Positions 52,573-61,126 of a stretch of DNA of 64,000 nt are shown in pieces. Every line of letters starts with the position of its first letter. Position 1 is the first letter of the stretch. The stretch spans positions 124,001 to 188,000 of the forward strand of contig NZ_LVWI01000034.1 in the NCBI RefSeq assembly GCF_001909055.1, given 5' to 3'. The stretch is from Paenibacillus helianthi (GTDB lineage Bacteria > Bacillota > Bacilli > Paenibacillales > Paenibacillaceae). The notes under the pieces were generated by a model. It was not told where the DNA came from, searched no databases, and saw only the letters and a list, made by a program, of their open reading frames with translations. Position numbers and translations under genes: made by a program.

Positions 52573-53703
52573 CTATTCCTCAACCTTCTTTACCGAACTC
52601 GGCGTGTTCTTGTTCTTATACACCCACATTGCATATTCCAGCGGGCGCATCAGCGCTTTGCGGTAGGTGCCGCTGTCGCCGGAGCGGGCGAAGACCTCGC
52701 GGGCGGGCTTGGGGTTAACCTCCAGCACGTAGATGTGTCCCTCGCGGTCAATGGCGAGGTCCAGCGCCAGCTCGCACAAGGCACCGAAGCTCTCCTCCAG
52801 AAAGGCTGCGGCATCGAGGCCCAGCTTCTCTGCGGTCTTCATGGTTTTGCCGGCCTTTTCTTCGCTGCCGAGCCATTGCTTCAGCAGGATCTCAGCGCGG
52901 ATGGCATGGCCGCCGCCGTGCAGGTTCGAGGTGACGCTGCGGGCGGCGCCCACGCGGCCGGCCATGCCGGTCAGCTCCCATACGCCCTGGCCATTCTTTT
53001 GCACAAGCATGCGGTAATCGTGGTAGCGTCCGCTCGGTAGGCGCAGCGGGATACCCTGCTGCACCAGGAAGCGTCCGCCGAGACACCACTGGCGCACAAT
53101 GGAATCCAGGCGGCTCAGCGACACCTTCCGGGGCGCGATAATCTGCCGGCTCTGGCGGCGTCCCTGGATATCGTAGAGGGATTTGCCTTGGCCCTGCCGT
53201 TCGATCCGAAGGATGCCGCGTCCACCTGTGCCGTTAATCGGCTTGACATAGACGACCGGACTGGATTTCAGCATCCGGTGAAGGTCAGCGGAGGACTGAT
53301 ACAGTAACGTTTCCGGCATGTGCTGCCGGAAGCGGCTCCGCTGGGAGAACGTCTGGTGGACGGTCCATTTATTGCGCAGCGGCCGGTTCAGGAAGGTCAG
53401 ATGATTGTACCGCGCGCGGAAGCGCAGCAGCTGCTGGAACCGCTCACTGCGCTGAATCCGGCAGCGGTCATAGATCATATGCGGAAGGGAGCGCCATTTG
53501 CGCGACCATGTTCCGCTTTTCACATCGTAGACGAGAGCATTAATCTGATCTTTGCTGGCATGAACATCGGCGGGGGTGAAAACAAAGACATCCAGGCCAA
53601 TCCGGCTGCCTTCAATAATCATCCTCCGGTATACGCTTTTCTCTTCAAGCTGCCTCGCTTCGTTCAAATAGAGCGTAAGGATGCCTAAGACGGGTTCTGG
53701 CAC
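52573..53703 (-). CDS. YheC/YheD-type spore coat-associated ATP-grasp protein (1)
   Basis: 376 residues, GTG start 53703 with AGAAGGTGA upstream. Family signatures: LGILTLYLNEARQLEEKSVY, FDVFVFTPADV-type N-terminal segment, MIYDRCRIQRSERFQQLLRF, then ATP-grasp core with VVYVKPINGTGGRGILRIER (ATP-binding Lys/Gly loop), RMLVQKNGQGVWELTGMAGR, GGGHAIRA and metal-binding LALDLAIDREGHIYVLEVNP. In Bacillus, YheC/YheD are endospore coat-associated; the reaction is not established, but ATP-grasp enzymes join a carboxylate to an amine or other nucleophile. Last gene of a six-gene operon; overlaps the GNAT gene by 19 bp. Relics of this gene lie at 12.5 and 33.8 kb. Confidence 0.92.
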   Translation of the reverse strand: MPEPVLGILTLYLNEARQLEEKSVYRRMIIEGSRIGLDVFVFTPADVHASKDQINALVYDVKSGTWSRKWRSLPHMIYDRCRIQRSERFQQLLRFRARYNHLTFLNRPLRNKWTVHQTFSQRSRFRQHMPETLLYQSSADLHRMLKSSPVVYVKPINGTGGRGILRIERQGQGKSLYDIQGRRQSRQIIAPRKVSLSRLDSIVRQWCLGGRFLVQQGIPLRLPSGRYHDYRMLVQKNGQGVWELTGMAGRVGAARSVTSNLHGGGHAIRAEILLKQWLGSEEKAGKTMKTAEKLGLDAAAFLEESFGALCELALDLAIDREGHIYVLEVNPKPAREVFARSGDSGTYRKALMRPLEYAMWVYKNKNTPSSVKKVEE

Positions 53704-54206
53704 AGGAGTTCACCTTCTTGTGGAAGAGTTATGGACGGGCTGCCTGGGAGAAACGGCGAACGGAGCAGTAGTGTGGGTTTGCCGGTAGGGCCATCGTTTA
53801 GAGCCACCGCTACAAGCCCAGTATTGAAGCACATCTTCAAGCTTGCCGTATTGTCGCAGGCTACTGTGCATTCCAGACTGCCCAGGCGTTCGAGCTGTGC
53901 GGACAGCAACGCCGTTCCGGTATGACGGTTCCGGTACAAGGGATGGACGGCAACAAGGCTGGCATCCTTGCCGAAGCCGGACACGAAGCTGACGCCGGCA
54001 AGCTGTCGTCCGTTCTGGCCGCGTACCGTGGCAACCAGCAGAGACACACCAGGCTGTGACAGCTGCTCCGGTGTGAGCCGGGCCAGCACTCTGCAACCGC
54101 GAAGTGTGATTCGCCGCTCACCGTGCTCCCTCAAGAACTCCAGCAAACCCGCCAGCCTGATTTTCCACCGCACCGGATCAGTGTCATAAATGGAGGATAT
54201 CTGCAT
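53685..54206 (-). CDS. GNAT-family N-acetyltransferase-like protein
   Basis: 173 residues. GNAT pattern: central strands LLVATVRGQNGRQLAGVSFV, acetyl-CoA loop area HPLYRNRHTGTALLSAQLER (R/Q-x-x-G-x-G/A relaxed to RNRHTGTA) and VACDNTASLKMCFNTGLVAV, the usual N-x-x-A/S-x-x-x-Y/F helix. It may acetylate or acylate an amine. The only non-ATP-grasp gene of the operon, inserted between YheC/D paralogues, so its substrate may be the same coat component. Confidence 0.78.
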   Translation of the reverse strand: MQISSIYDTDPVRWKIRLAGLLEFLREHGERRITLRGCRVLARLTPEQLSQPGVSLLVATVRGQNGRQLAGVSFVSGFGKDASLVAVHPLYRNRHTGTALLSAQLERLGSLECTVACDNTASLKMCFNTGLVAVALNDGPTGKPTLLLRSPFLPGSPSITLPQEGELLCQNPS

Positions 54207-54238
54207 GGTGTGTCACTTCCTTTACTGGATTTCTTAGG

Positions 54239-55351
54239 CTACTTGCTCTGACGGGACAGATGCTGGCCGTAGTGAAAGATCCGTTCGAGCGACAGCTTCC
54301 GGATCGCGGGCTCATCGAATTTCATCGGACGGGAGTTGGCCTCGAAGAACCACAGTCCGCCTTCCTCATCCACACCCAAATCCATGGACATCTCTCCAAG
54401 CCGGGTTTCCGATGCCCGTTCAATTTGCCGGGCGATCAGCAGTGCGGTCGTAGGGACATTCTTCAGAATAGCTGCCGTCCGCTCGGTACCGAAGGTGCCT
54501 TCCAGCATGGTGGCAGGCTCCTCAATGCTGCCCCCGCGCGGAACATGGGTCGTAATGCTCCGGGCCCCCGCCAGCCGTGCACCGATTCCGGTTACCGCCC
54601 AGGCCCCTTTGCCGTTCTTTTGAAGAAGCACACGCAGATCAAAAGGGCGGCCGCGGTGTGCAGCAAGCGCAATCGCCTGCTGTACAATGTAGCGTGAGCC
54701 TCCCCGTTCCCGTCCGATCCGTGACCAGAGACGCTCAATGGAGGCTGCTTTATAGGTCACATTTTTTTTGCCGCTCTGAATTTGCAGGCGGAAAGGGAGG
54801 CTGGTGTCCAGGCGGTACTTCAGACGCATGATCCCTTTGCCCGCTTTTCCGTTCTCTGGTTTGAGATAGAGGCTGTCATGGTTCTTCAGCATCGCAACCA
54901 GCGTATTTGCACTGCGCAGTCGTCTTGTTTTGGGCACATGCTTAGAGGTGGCACGTGATTCCTTCAACCATTCAAACAAATTCCACTTATTAAAAAAACT
55001 AGGATTGTAAAGGTGGATTTCAGGATGCTCCAGACATTCTGCTATTTTGCGGGCGACAGGTGCTTTTTCCTCGTCTTCACGGTTGGGTATCCGGTTATAT
55101 ATGACCTGCGGCAGCGGCATGGGAGTACTGTACCAGATCTTGCCGCTGGGGGAGGGGACGTAGCCGTTCACCACCCGCTCATCCAGTTTCAGATCGCGGA
55201 CGGTGACGACATACACCCAATATCCCATTTCCTTGCCGGTACGGATAATATCACGGAAGTTCTCGCGGTTGCCGCGGAACTGCCGCAGCCGGTCGCTGGT
55301 TGTCAGAATGGCGATCACAGGTTTGCCGGGGTCGGGAATTCGGCTGTTCAC
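54239..55351 (-). CDS. YheC/YheD-type ATP-grasp protein (2)
   Basis: 370 residues, GTG start 55351 overlapping the preceding stop (GTGA), RBS AGGAGGG. Motifs: VIAILTTSDRLRQFRGNREN, VIYNRIPNREDEEKAPVARK, SLYLKPENGKAGKGIMRLKY, RVLLQKNGKGAWAVTGIGAR, GGSIEEPA and SMDLGVDEEGGLWFFEANSR. The N-terminal half is the family-specific pre-grasp region, the rest the ATP-grasp fold with conserved E-x-N near the end. Short form (~370 residues). Confidence 0.92.
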   Translation of the reverse strand: MNSRIPDPGKPVIAILTTSDRLRQFRGNRENFRDIIRTGKEMGYWVYVVTVRDLKLDERVVNGYVPSPSGKIWYSTPMPLPQVIYNRIPNREDEEKAPVARKIAECLEHPEIHLYNPSFFNKWNLFEWLKESRATSKHVPKTRRLRSANTLVAMLKNHDSLYLKPENGKAGKGIMRLKYRLDTSLPFRLQIQSGKKNVTYKAASIERLWSRIGRERGGSRYIVQQAIALAAHRGRPFDLRVLLQKNGKGAWAVTGIGARLAGARSITTHVPRGGSIEEPATMLEGTFGTERTAAILKNVPTTALLIARQIERASETRLGEMSMDLGVDEEGGLWFFEANSRPMKFDEPAIRKLSLERIFHYGQHLSRQSK

Positions 55352-56721
55352 AATTCATCCCTCCTGCGGAATTTGCTGAGGTACAGACAATGCTCCAGAA
55401 TATGCTCGACGGAAGCTTTGCCCTCAGCGCGCAGGGAAGGATGGCGAAAGATCGAGCGTCCCGGCTTGGCGTTTGCCTCAAACATCCAGATGTCCTCATC
55501 CTGGTCAATGCCAAGGTCAAAACCGATTTCACCGATCAGATGCCTATGCTGTATCTCCAGAGATTCGGCAAGCTTGACAGCCGTTGTTTTGGCCCGCTGC
55601 AGTACTTCGTCGGCTCTAGCCCCGAAGACACGCCCTAGAGCCTGCTGCGGAGTGAGCAGTGCGCCGCCGTTCTTAAGATGGGTGGTGACACTGCCCCGGC
55701 CGGCTTTTTTAGCGCCGATCCCGACGACAACCCACTGATTGCTGCCGTTCTTGTGCATGTGAAAACGGAAGTCGATCGGGCAGCTGTCAATTTCAATCAG
55801 CCGGATGCCCTGCTGCACCACATAGCTTTGCAGACTTTGGCCGTGCCGGCCCCGCAGCATCCGCATCAGGCTGTCGAAGCTGGCGAAGCGCAGAAGCACA
55901 TTTTTACCATTCTTCCGGTAGCGGGCGAAGTAGCCCTTCTTCGGCAGGTAGGTCAGCCGGTAGATCCCGTGCCCCAGGCTGCCCGCCGAAGGTTTGTAAT
56001 ATACGAAATGATGGCGGTCGAGCATATCCCGCATTTGCTCGGGGCTTGGGTTGCTATGTGTTTCAGGCACGAAGCGACTCGCCGCGCTGTCATTCTCAAG
56101 CAGCCGGTAAACATCCGATTTATTGAAAAAACTCCAATTGAAATAAGGAATCTTCTTCCGTCCAAAACGTTCACGTAGCTGGTTGATGTAGGGAGAAGTC
56201 TCAGCTCTCCGGCTGGGGAGCCGGTTGTAGACGACATCCGGAAGCGGGACCAGCTTGCGTTCGAATTTACCGCTGGCGTTCAGGAAATAGCCATTGACCT
56301 GCTCCTGCTGCCAGTCAATGTCCCGCGGCATAAACGCGAAGATATAGCATTTGTTGCTTCCTTCCCGCAGCAGCTGTTTAATGAAGCCGGTACGGGAGCC
56401 AAAAGGCTGTGTCGAAGAAGACTGACCGTCGGACAACACGCCGACAAGCGGACCGAGCTGAACTTCATCATTCTGCAAATTTCGCAGATAGACGCCGCCG
56501 GAATTTGGAATTTTGATAGCACTCTTTACACCCGAGGCGAGAAAAAGATGTTTACCGGCACGTTTGATCGGCTTAATCATCGCCGGGATCGCATCTTTGC
56601 CCAGCCGCAGGCGGATATTTTTCTTACCGGTCAGTTTTAGGCTTCTCATCAGTTCACCCGAGACGTAGACTACTCTTTGGGGCTGCTTGGTAAAATGAAC
56701 ATTGCAAAAAGTGAGACCCAT
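55348..56721 (-). CDS. YheC/YheD-type ATP-grasp protein (3), long form
   Basis: 457 residues. The long form carries an extra N-terminal ~85-residue domain (MGLTFCNVHFTKQPQRVVYV to KIPNSGGVYLRNLQND) before LGPLVGVLSDGQS. The rest is as in the paralogues: VVYNRLPSRRAETSPYINQL, FVYYKPSAGSLGHGIYRLTY, RFHMHKNGSNQWVVVGIGAK, GGALLTPQ and GFDLGIDQDEDIWMFEANAK. RBS AAGGAGGA before ATG 56721; overlaps the next gene by 4 bp. Confidence 0.92.
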   Translation of the reverse strand: MGLTFCNVHFTKQPQRVVYVSGELMRSLKLTGKKNIRLRLGKDAIPAMIKPIKRAGKHLFLASGVKSAIKIPNSGGVYLRNLQNDEVQLGPLVGVLSDGQSSSTQPFGSRTGFIKQLLREGSNKCYIFAFMPRDIDWQQEQVNGYFLNASGKFERKLVPLPDVVYNRLPSRRAETSPYINQLRERFGRKKIPYFNWSFFNKSDVYRLLENDSAASRFVPETHSNPSPEQMRDMLDRHHFVYYKPSAGSLGHGIYRLTYLPKKGYFARYRKNGKNVLLRFASFDSLMRMLRGRHGQSLQSYVVQQGIRLIEIDSCPIDFRFHMHKNGSNQWVVVGIGAKKAGRGSVTTHLKNGGALLTPQQALGRVFGARADEVLQRAKTTAVKLAESLEIQHRHLIGEIGFDLGIDQDEDIWMFEANAKPGRSIFRHPSLRAEGKASVEHILEHCLYLSKFRRRDEL

Positions 56722-56761
56722 TTATGAATCCTCCTTAGGAACCATTGATTTCATTCTCCCG

Positions 56762-57904
56762 TTAATAACGGAGCGGTCCAGCGGCGAACACCCGGGTGTT
56801 CGCCGCTGAAGTAAGCAGCAGATGCCTGGTATAGCGCAGCGGGTTCTCGGCGGCGAGCCTAGCAGCCCGGCGGTCGCCCGTCAGCCGGAACACCGTGCGC
56901 CCTGGTTTGGAATTGACTTCGAGCAGATAGATTCTGCCGGCGGGATCCAGGCCGAAGTCGAGACCCAGCTCACCGAGTCTGCCGCAGGCCTCCTCCAGCA
57001 AGGGAGGCAGAAGAGCTGCTGCCGCGGCCAGCTCCTGCAGCAGTTCTTCTCCGGATTTCCCGTATTCTGCAAGCAGGAACGGCAGCGGAGCGACAGCTGT
57101 CCCACCGCCATGCAGATTCGAAGTAAGTGAATCTGGTCTGCCCAGCCGAACAGCCATGCCGGTCAGCATCCAGGCGCCATGGCCGTTCTTTTGCATAAGC
57201 ACACGCACATCGAACGGCTGGCCGCAACTGTCTGTCAGCTGCAGATAAGGCTGTATAATATAGCGGCGCGAGCCGGTGAAATCCTGGACCCAGCCCAGAC
57301 CTTCATCCAGCGAGCCGAACACATGTTGAAAAGGAAGGTTCACCCCATCCCGTCCGCGAAGGCTAATGCCTCCGCCTTTGCTTCGGGGCAACCTTACAGC
57401 ATGAAGCGTGCGTTTGCCGTGCGAGCCGGCCCGTGGCTTCAGGAACACGCCTTGTTCTCTTTCCGCAAGCATGGTTCCGAGCTCCCCGGTATCCTTGTAG
57501 AGCCGGGTTTCGGGCAGAAGTCCGGCAGTTCTTCGGCTGCGCCGGAGTATTTCGTAGACCCCCCATTTATCCGGAATTCCGCGCGACCAGGGGAGGGAGC
57601 GTGAAAGGGCGGCCAAGGCGGAGGAAGCTGCTCTTTTTTCCTGCGGACTTGTGATCAGGCAACGATTGTACAGGACATCCGGGGCAGAGGTACATACAGA
57701 CTTCCATTGCCCATCCTCCCAGGTATATCCGCTGACGGTTCGGCCGTCACTGGCTACGCCATACGGGTGGAACACAATGACCTGGAGATCATACAGCGGG
57801 GCCGCCCGGCACAGCCTTGTGCAGAACTCCGGTTCTGCGATAGGGGGATTCCCATGGCTTCGCCCTGTCATAATGCCCAGGAACCCCAATGCTGTCTCCG
57901 ACAT
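56762..57904 (-). CDS. YheC/YheD-type ATP-grasp protein (4)
   Basis: 380 residues, short form. Motifs: LGFLGIMTGRSHGNPPIAEP, VLYNRCLITSPQEKRAASSA, VFLKPRAGSHGKRTLHAVRL, RVLMQKNGHGAWMLTGMAVR, GGGTAVAPLP and GLDFGLDPAGRIYLLEVNSK. Strong AAGGAGG RBS before ATG 57904. A GC-rich gene, unlike the accessory DNA to the left of the operon, so the cluster looks native. Confidence 0.92.
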   Translation of the reverse strand: MSETALGFLGIMTGRSHGNPPIAEPEFCTRLCRAAPLYDLQVIVFHPYGVASDGRTVSGYTWEDGQWKSVCTSAPDVLYNRCLITSPQEKRAASSALAALSRSLPWSRGIPDKWGVYEILRRSRRTAGLLPETRLYKDTGELGTMLAEREQGVFLKPRAGSHGKRTLHAVRLPRSKGGGISLRGRDGVNLPFQHVFGSLDEGLGWVQDFTGSRRYIIQPYLQLTDSCGQPFDVRVLMQKNGHGAWMLTGMAVRLGRPDSLTSNLHGGGTAVAPLPFLLAEYGKSGEELLQELAAAAALLPPLLEEACGRLGELGLDFGLDPAGRIYLLEVNSKPGRTVFRLTGDRRAARLAAENPLRYTRHLLLTSAANTRVFAAGPLRY

Positions 57905-57914
57905 GATGTCCTCC

Positions 57915-59282
57915 TTATAACCCGGCCAGATAGCGGCAATATAGAATCATTTGCTTCACAGAAGGCCGGATCTTCTGATCGTTCAGCGGGGTATTGTCGT
58001 TCTTGGATGGCTTGGAATTGACCTCCAAAAGCCAAATTCTCCCGGATTGGTCCAGAGCGAGGTCGATACCCAGCTCTCCGAAATGCGCGGGAATGTATGT
58101 TTCTACACCTCTGGCGATAGCCAGAGCCGCCCGGGGCAGCTGGACCTGCGAGCTCTCTTTTACGCCAGAGGGCAGATTGCTCTTGGTGATCGCTTCCCGT
58201 ACAGTGCTAAGCGTCCCGCCCCGGGCCAGATTGGAGACGAAATGATTGCTTCCAGCCGTACGGGCGACAATGGAGGTAACGCCCCATTTGCCGGTACCGT
58301 TCTTTTGCACAAGGGCGCGGAAATCGACAGGCCGCCGCCCCAGCTCCATCAGGTTCAGACCCTGCTGAATCTGATAACGCGTGGTCTTCATCTTGGGAGC
58401 GAAGGACTGGAACAGCTTGGTCAGGCTGGGATAACTTTGTTTGCGGGTACCCAGCGGGGTAGTGGATAACAGCTGGTAACCACCGCCCTCTTCCTTGGAA
58501 ATGCGCAGAATCCCTTTGCCGAGACTGCCGCGAACTGGTTTGAGGAACACACTGTTATAGGTACCGCACATTTTCTTTAACACCGCAAAACCTTTCAGGG
58601 CATGGGATTCCGGTAAATATCTCTGCAGCGTGGCATCTTGCGCCAGCGCTTCAAACACCTCTGTCTTGTCAAGAAATTTTTCATTGAAAAAATGTGTACC
58701 ATAGCGGGATTTTACATCGGCCAGAAAATGCTGTACGCTAGGTTTGTTCTCTACCTTTCGCGTCGTAAGCCGATTGTTGATCACATCGGCAACAGGAAGA
58801 CTCAGCTTCCGCCAGCCCTCATCATATACCCAGCCCTGAATGGAAGAGCTGCGCGATTCCAGTGCTTCAGGGGTGAAGAAATAGACATAGGCGCCTTGCG
58901 CATGGCAGGCATTGGTAAGCTCCCGGCAGAACATGGTGATCGGGCCGAACAAACGGTCAGGATGATCCGGGTAGTCACGGCTCACCAGTACACCGATCAT
59001 CGGCCCGAGGCGCAAGGTGCGGCTTCCCGAGCTGTAGGAGACATTGAGCGTAAGCCGCTGTCTGAGCCCGAGCCGGCGGGCCAGTGCTTCACTGACACGC
59101 AGACTGTCGGTTTTGGGAACCGGAATGACGGTAACCTCCTGCCGCAATGACCCGAAGGTGAGCTGGATGGAACCATGCGCCGGTATTTTGAGCCTCTTCA
59201 TGGATTTGTCGCCAAGCATTACAGCGTTTTCCTGCAGGATGCCCGAGTGGACCGTTTGGACCGGGATCTTGAACTTAGACAT
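57915..59282 (-). CDS. YheC/YheD-type ATP-grasp protein (5), long form, first gene of operon
   Basis: 455 residues from ATG 59282, chosen for AAGGAGA eight bases upstream; the frame is open to 59345. Long form with an N-terminal ~95-residue domain (SKFKIPVQTVHSGILQENAV; LRVSEALARRLGLRQRLTLN) before LGPMIGVLVSRDYPDHPDRL. ATP-grasp part: VINNRLTTRKVENKPSVQHF, VFLKPVRGSLGKGILRISKE, RALVQKNGTGKWGVTSIVAR, GGTLSTVR and GIDLALDQSGRIWLLEVNSK. Divergent from yheA at 59420; the 140-bp gap should hold both promoters. Confidence 0.92.
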   Translation of the reverse strand: MSKFKIPVQTVHSGILQENAVMLGDKSMKRLKIPAHGSIQLTFGSLRQEVTVIPVPKTDSLRVSEALARRLGLRQRLTLNVSYSSGSRTLRLGPMIGVLVSRDYPDHPDRLFGPITMFCRELTNACHAQGAYVYFFTPEALESRSSSIQGWVYDEGWRKLSLPVADVINNRLTTRKVENKPSVQHFLADVKSRYGTHFFNEKFLDKTEVFEALAQDATLQRYLPESHALKGFAVLKKMCGTYNSVFLKPVRGSLGKGILRISKEEGGGYQLLSTTPLGTRKQSYPSLTKLFQSFAPKMKTTRYQIQQGLNLMELGRRPVDFRALVQKNGTGKWGVTSIVARTAGSNHFVSNLARGGTLSTVREAITKSNLPSGVKESSQVQLPRAALAIARGVETYIPAHFGELGIDLALDQSGRIWLLEVNSKPSKNDNTPLNDQKIRPSVKQMILYCRYLAGL

Positions 59283-59419
59283 CGTGGATCTCCTTCCGGT
59301 AGGCAGCATGATGCCGGCTATTGAATCTTTAGGGTTACATATCATTCATCATATGGAGACATCTGACCCTTGGTGATTGACCTATTCTTTATACTCACAA
59401 AACTTTAGGAGGAACTAAT

Positions 59420-59764
59420 ATGAACGTAATCGACAAGGCGCATGAATTGGCGCGTGCCATTAAAGACAGCAGCGAGGTCGCAGATATCGCAAGCGCAATG
59501 AAGGTGATTGAAGCGGATCAGGAGAGCAAGCGTATGCTCGATAACTTCCGTCAGAACCAGATTGAGCTGCAGCAGCGGATGATGAGCGGAGAAATGCCTC
59601 CACAGGAGGAAATGGAGAAGATGGAGAAGCTGTTCGAGGTGCTGAACCTGAATCTGGGCATCCGCAGATTGTTCGATGCGGAACGACGCCTCAGCGTGGT
59701 TATTGAGGATGTGAATAAAATCATTACAGACAGCCTGTCGCAAATGTACGGCGGGGCACAATAA
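59420..59764 (+). CDS. yheA: YheA-like (UPF0342, YlbF/YmcA superfamily) protein
   Basis: 114 residues, all-helical: ELARAIKDSSEVADIASAMK, RMLDNFRQNQIELQQRMMSG, EMEKMEKLFEVLNLNLGIRR and DVNKIITDSLSQMYGG, matching the B. subtilis YheA pattern (recollection). YlbF-superfamily members take part in regulatory complexes, but YheA itself is uncharacterised. In B. subtilis yheA lies beside yheB-yheC-yheD, so conservation next to YheC/D paralogues supports the name. GGAGGAAC RBS before ATG 59420. Confidence 0.88.
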   Translation: MNVIDKAHELARAIKDSSEVADIASAMKVIEADQESKRMLDNFRQNQIELQQRMMSGEMPPQEEMEKMEKLFEVLNLNLGIRRLFDAERRLSVVIEDVNKIITDSLSQMYGGAQ

Positions 59765-59799
59765 TCTCTTAGCCTGTATGATAGCTGCACCATCATGAA

Positions 59800-59850
59800 A
59801 AAACGGGGGTCATCCTTCAGCCTATGCGGCTGGAGGACGACCCCCGTTTT
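59800..59850. terminator. Bidirectional terminator between yheA and the LURP-one gene
   Basis: Long, nearly perfect stem (ACGGGGGTC, TCCTTCAGCC / GGCTGGAGGA, GACCCCCGT) with A/T tails both sides, serving two convergent genes. Confidence 0.95.
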
Positions 59851-59881
59851 GTAGTTTCAACCTAATTTCAGCAGCTGTAGG

Positions 59882-60457
59882 CTAATCCTGCTTCCCCTCC
59901 ACCGCGCACAACAGAATCCCGGCAGCCAGAGCGAGACGGCGGTCAAGCAGGCCTTTGCGGTCCTCGGAGAAGTCGGCGATAATTTTGGTGACAAAGGGAT
60001 TGAAGTTTTGCCGGAAAGCAGGGATGGTAACGTCCCTGAGCTCAATGTTATATTTTTGCGGAATCAGTGTAATGAAACGTCGCAGCAGCGCCATGAGAGC
60101 GCTGTCTTCCTTGATCAATCCCATTTCGGAATCGTGGCTGTCCAGCAGAATCCATTCATCCTTCACAATCGATTTGAGCCCTTTGCGGCGCAGTGCGCCG
60201 AGATGTTCGCCAGTCTCCGAGTCATGCACATCATAGGTGGCGCTGAAATCAATGACATTGCGTGCCTTGATGCGCATCAGTTCCGTTGTCATACTCTCAT
60301 CGTTGTAGATGGCAATATCTTCTTTCAGCTTGAAAGCCTTCATTTGCGAATACAGCACAAGCTCCTCTGAACTGTTGTAGATATGCAGTTTGGCTCCCAT
60401 GATGGAGAATACCTTTTTACGGATTATGTACTCGGAATAGTTAAATGCATTGTTCAA
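59882..60457 (-). CDS. LURP-one/YxjI-like (tubby C-terminal-like) protein
   Basis: 191 residues from TTG 60457, chosen because AGGGAGGG lies seven bases upstream; the ATG at 60481 precedes that RBS. Pattern of LURP-one-related proteins (PF04525): YIIRKKVFSIMGAKLHIYNS, LVLYSQMKAFKLKEDIAIYN, VIDFSATYDVHDSETGEHLG, LRRKGLKSIVKDEWILLDSH. Beta-barrel fold related to tubby and phospholipid scramblase, possibly membrane-lipid-binding. Soluble; function unknown in bacteria. Confidence 0.82.
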   Translation of the reverse strand: MNNAFNYSEYIIRKKVFSIMGAKLHIYNSSEELVLYSQMKAFKLKEDIAIYNDESMTTELMRIKARNVIDFSATYDVHDSETGEHLGALRRKGLKSIVKDEWILLDSHDSEMGLIKEDSALMALLRRFITLIPQKYNIELRDVTIPAFRQNFNPFVTKIIADFSEDRKGLLDRRLALAAGILLCAVEGKQD

Positions 60458-60632
60458 TGGAAATCCCTCCCTGGAATGCATCCATCATCTCATAACACGG
60501 CGGTCCTTGCTATAAGCAAAACTTCAACTTCATATGTTTTTTCATAACTTGTCTCATAATTCAGTTAGCGGGTTCATAGAGTAGAGATATAGATTCAATT
60601 GAACAACTCTTGGGAGAAAAGGAGCGGTCTTC

Positions 60633-60920
60633 ATGAAAAAAAGAAACAAATTCAAGCATGTCATCTACATGCTGGCGGCACTGGCCATGCTGCTCTACGC
60701 GCTGCCGCAGCTGTCTTTTCAGAACGGCCCTGGCTGGGTGCTTGGTTTCGGTGTCGTCTGGTGTATTTTTGCCTTTCTGGTCATTGCTTCACATCTGCAT
60801 TTCATTATCGGCGTGGATGAAGAGAAGCACAAACGGCTGGAGGCTGTCCGCAAGCATAAGCTGGAGCAGTGGCAGAGCAAGTGGAAGGATGAACCGGCCA
60901 GAGTGTCGCAAAGATCTTGA
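60633..60920 (+). CDS. Small membrane protein, hypothetical
   Basis: 95 residues with two membrane segments (~10-26 and ~34-60) and a highly charged cytosolic tail (DEEKHKRLEAVRKHKLEQWQ). GAGAAAAGGAG lies upstream of ATG 60633. No family recognised; short positively charged ends suggest an integral membrane peptide. Antisense frames here are shadows. Confidence 0.72.
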   Translation: MKKRNKFKHVIYMLAALAMLLYALPQLSFQNGPGWVLGFGVVWCIFAFLVIASHLHFIIGVDEEKHKRLEAVRKHKLEQWQSKWKDEPARVSQRS

Positions 60921-61126
60921 GTATCGGCATAGCAGATATGTTCATCCTCTGAGTCCGCTATAGCAGCGGGATCGGGGGATTTTTCATATGGTCCCCCAGC
61001 GAACATCAGGTTTTCCACTGGACAATCCATGCCATCCAAATGCCCGGACAAGCGGTTGTGCTCCTGTGTTCCAAAAGTGTATAATGGGTACAGAATAGTA
61101 CAGATCGGAGCATGGGGGTGTAACAG

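Noticed and set aside
55013-55738. 241-residue + strand open frame over the YheC/D operon
   Set aside because: Lies entirely antisense to two well supported ATP-grasp genes in GC-rich DNA, where long shadow frames are expected.
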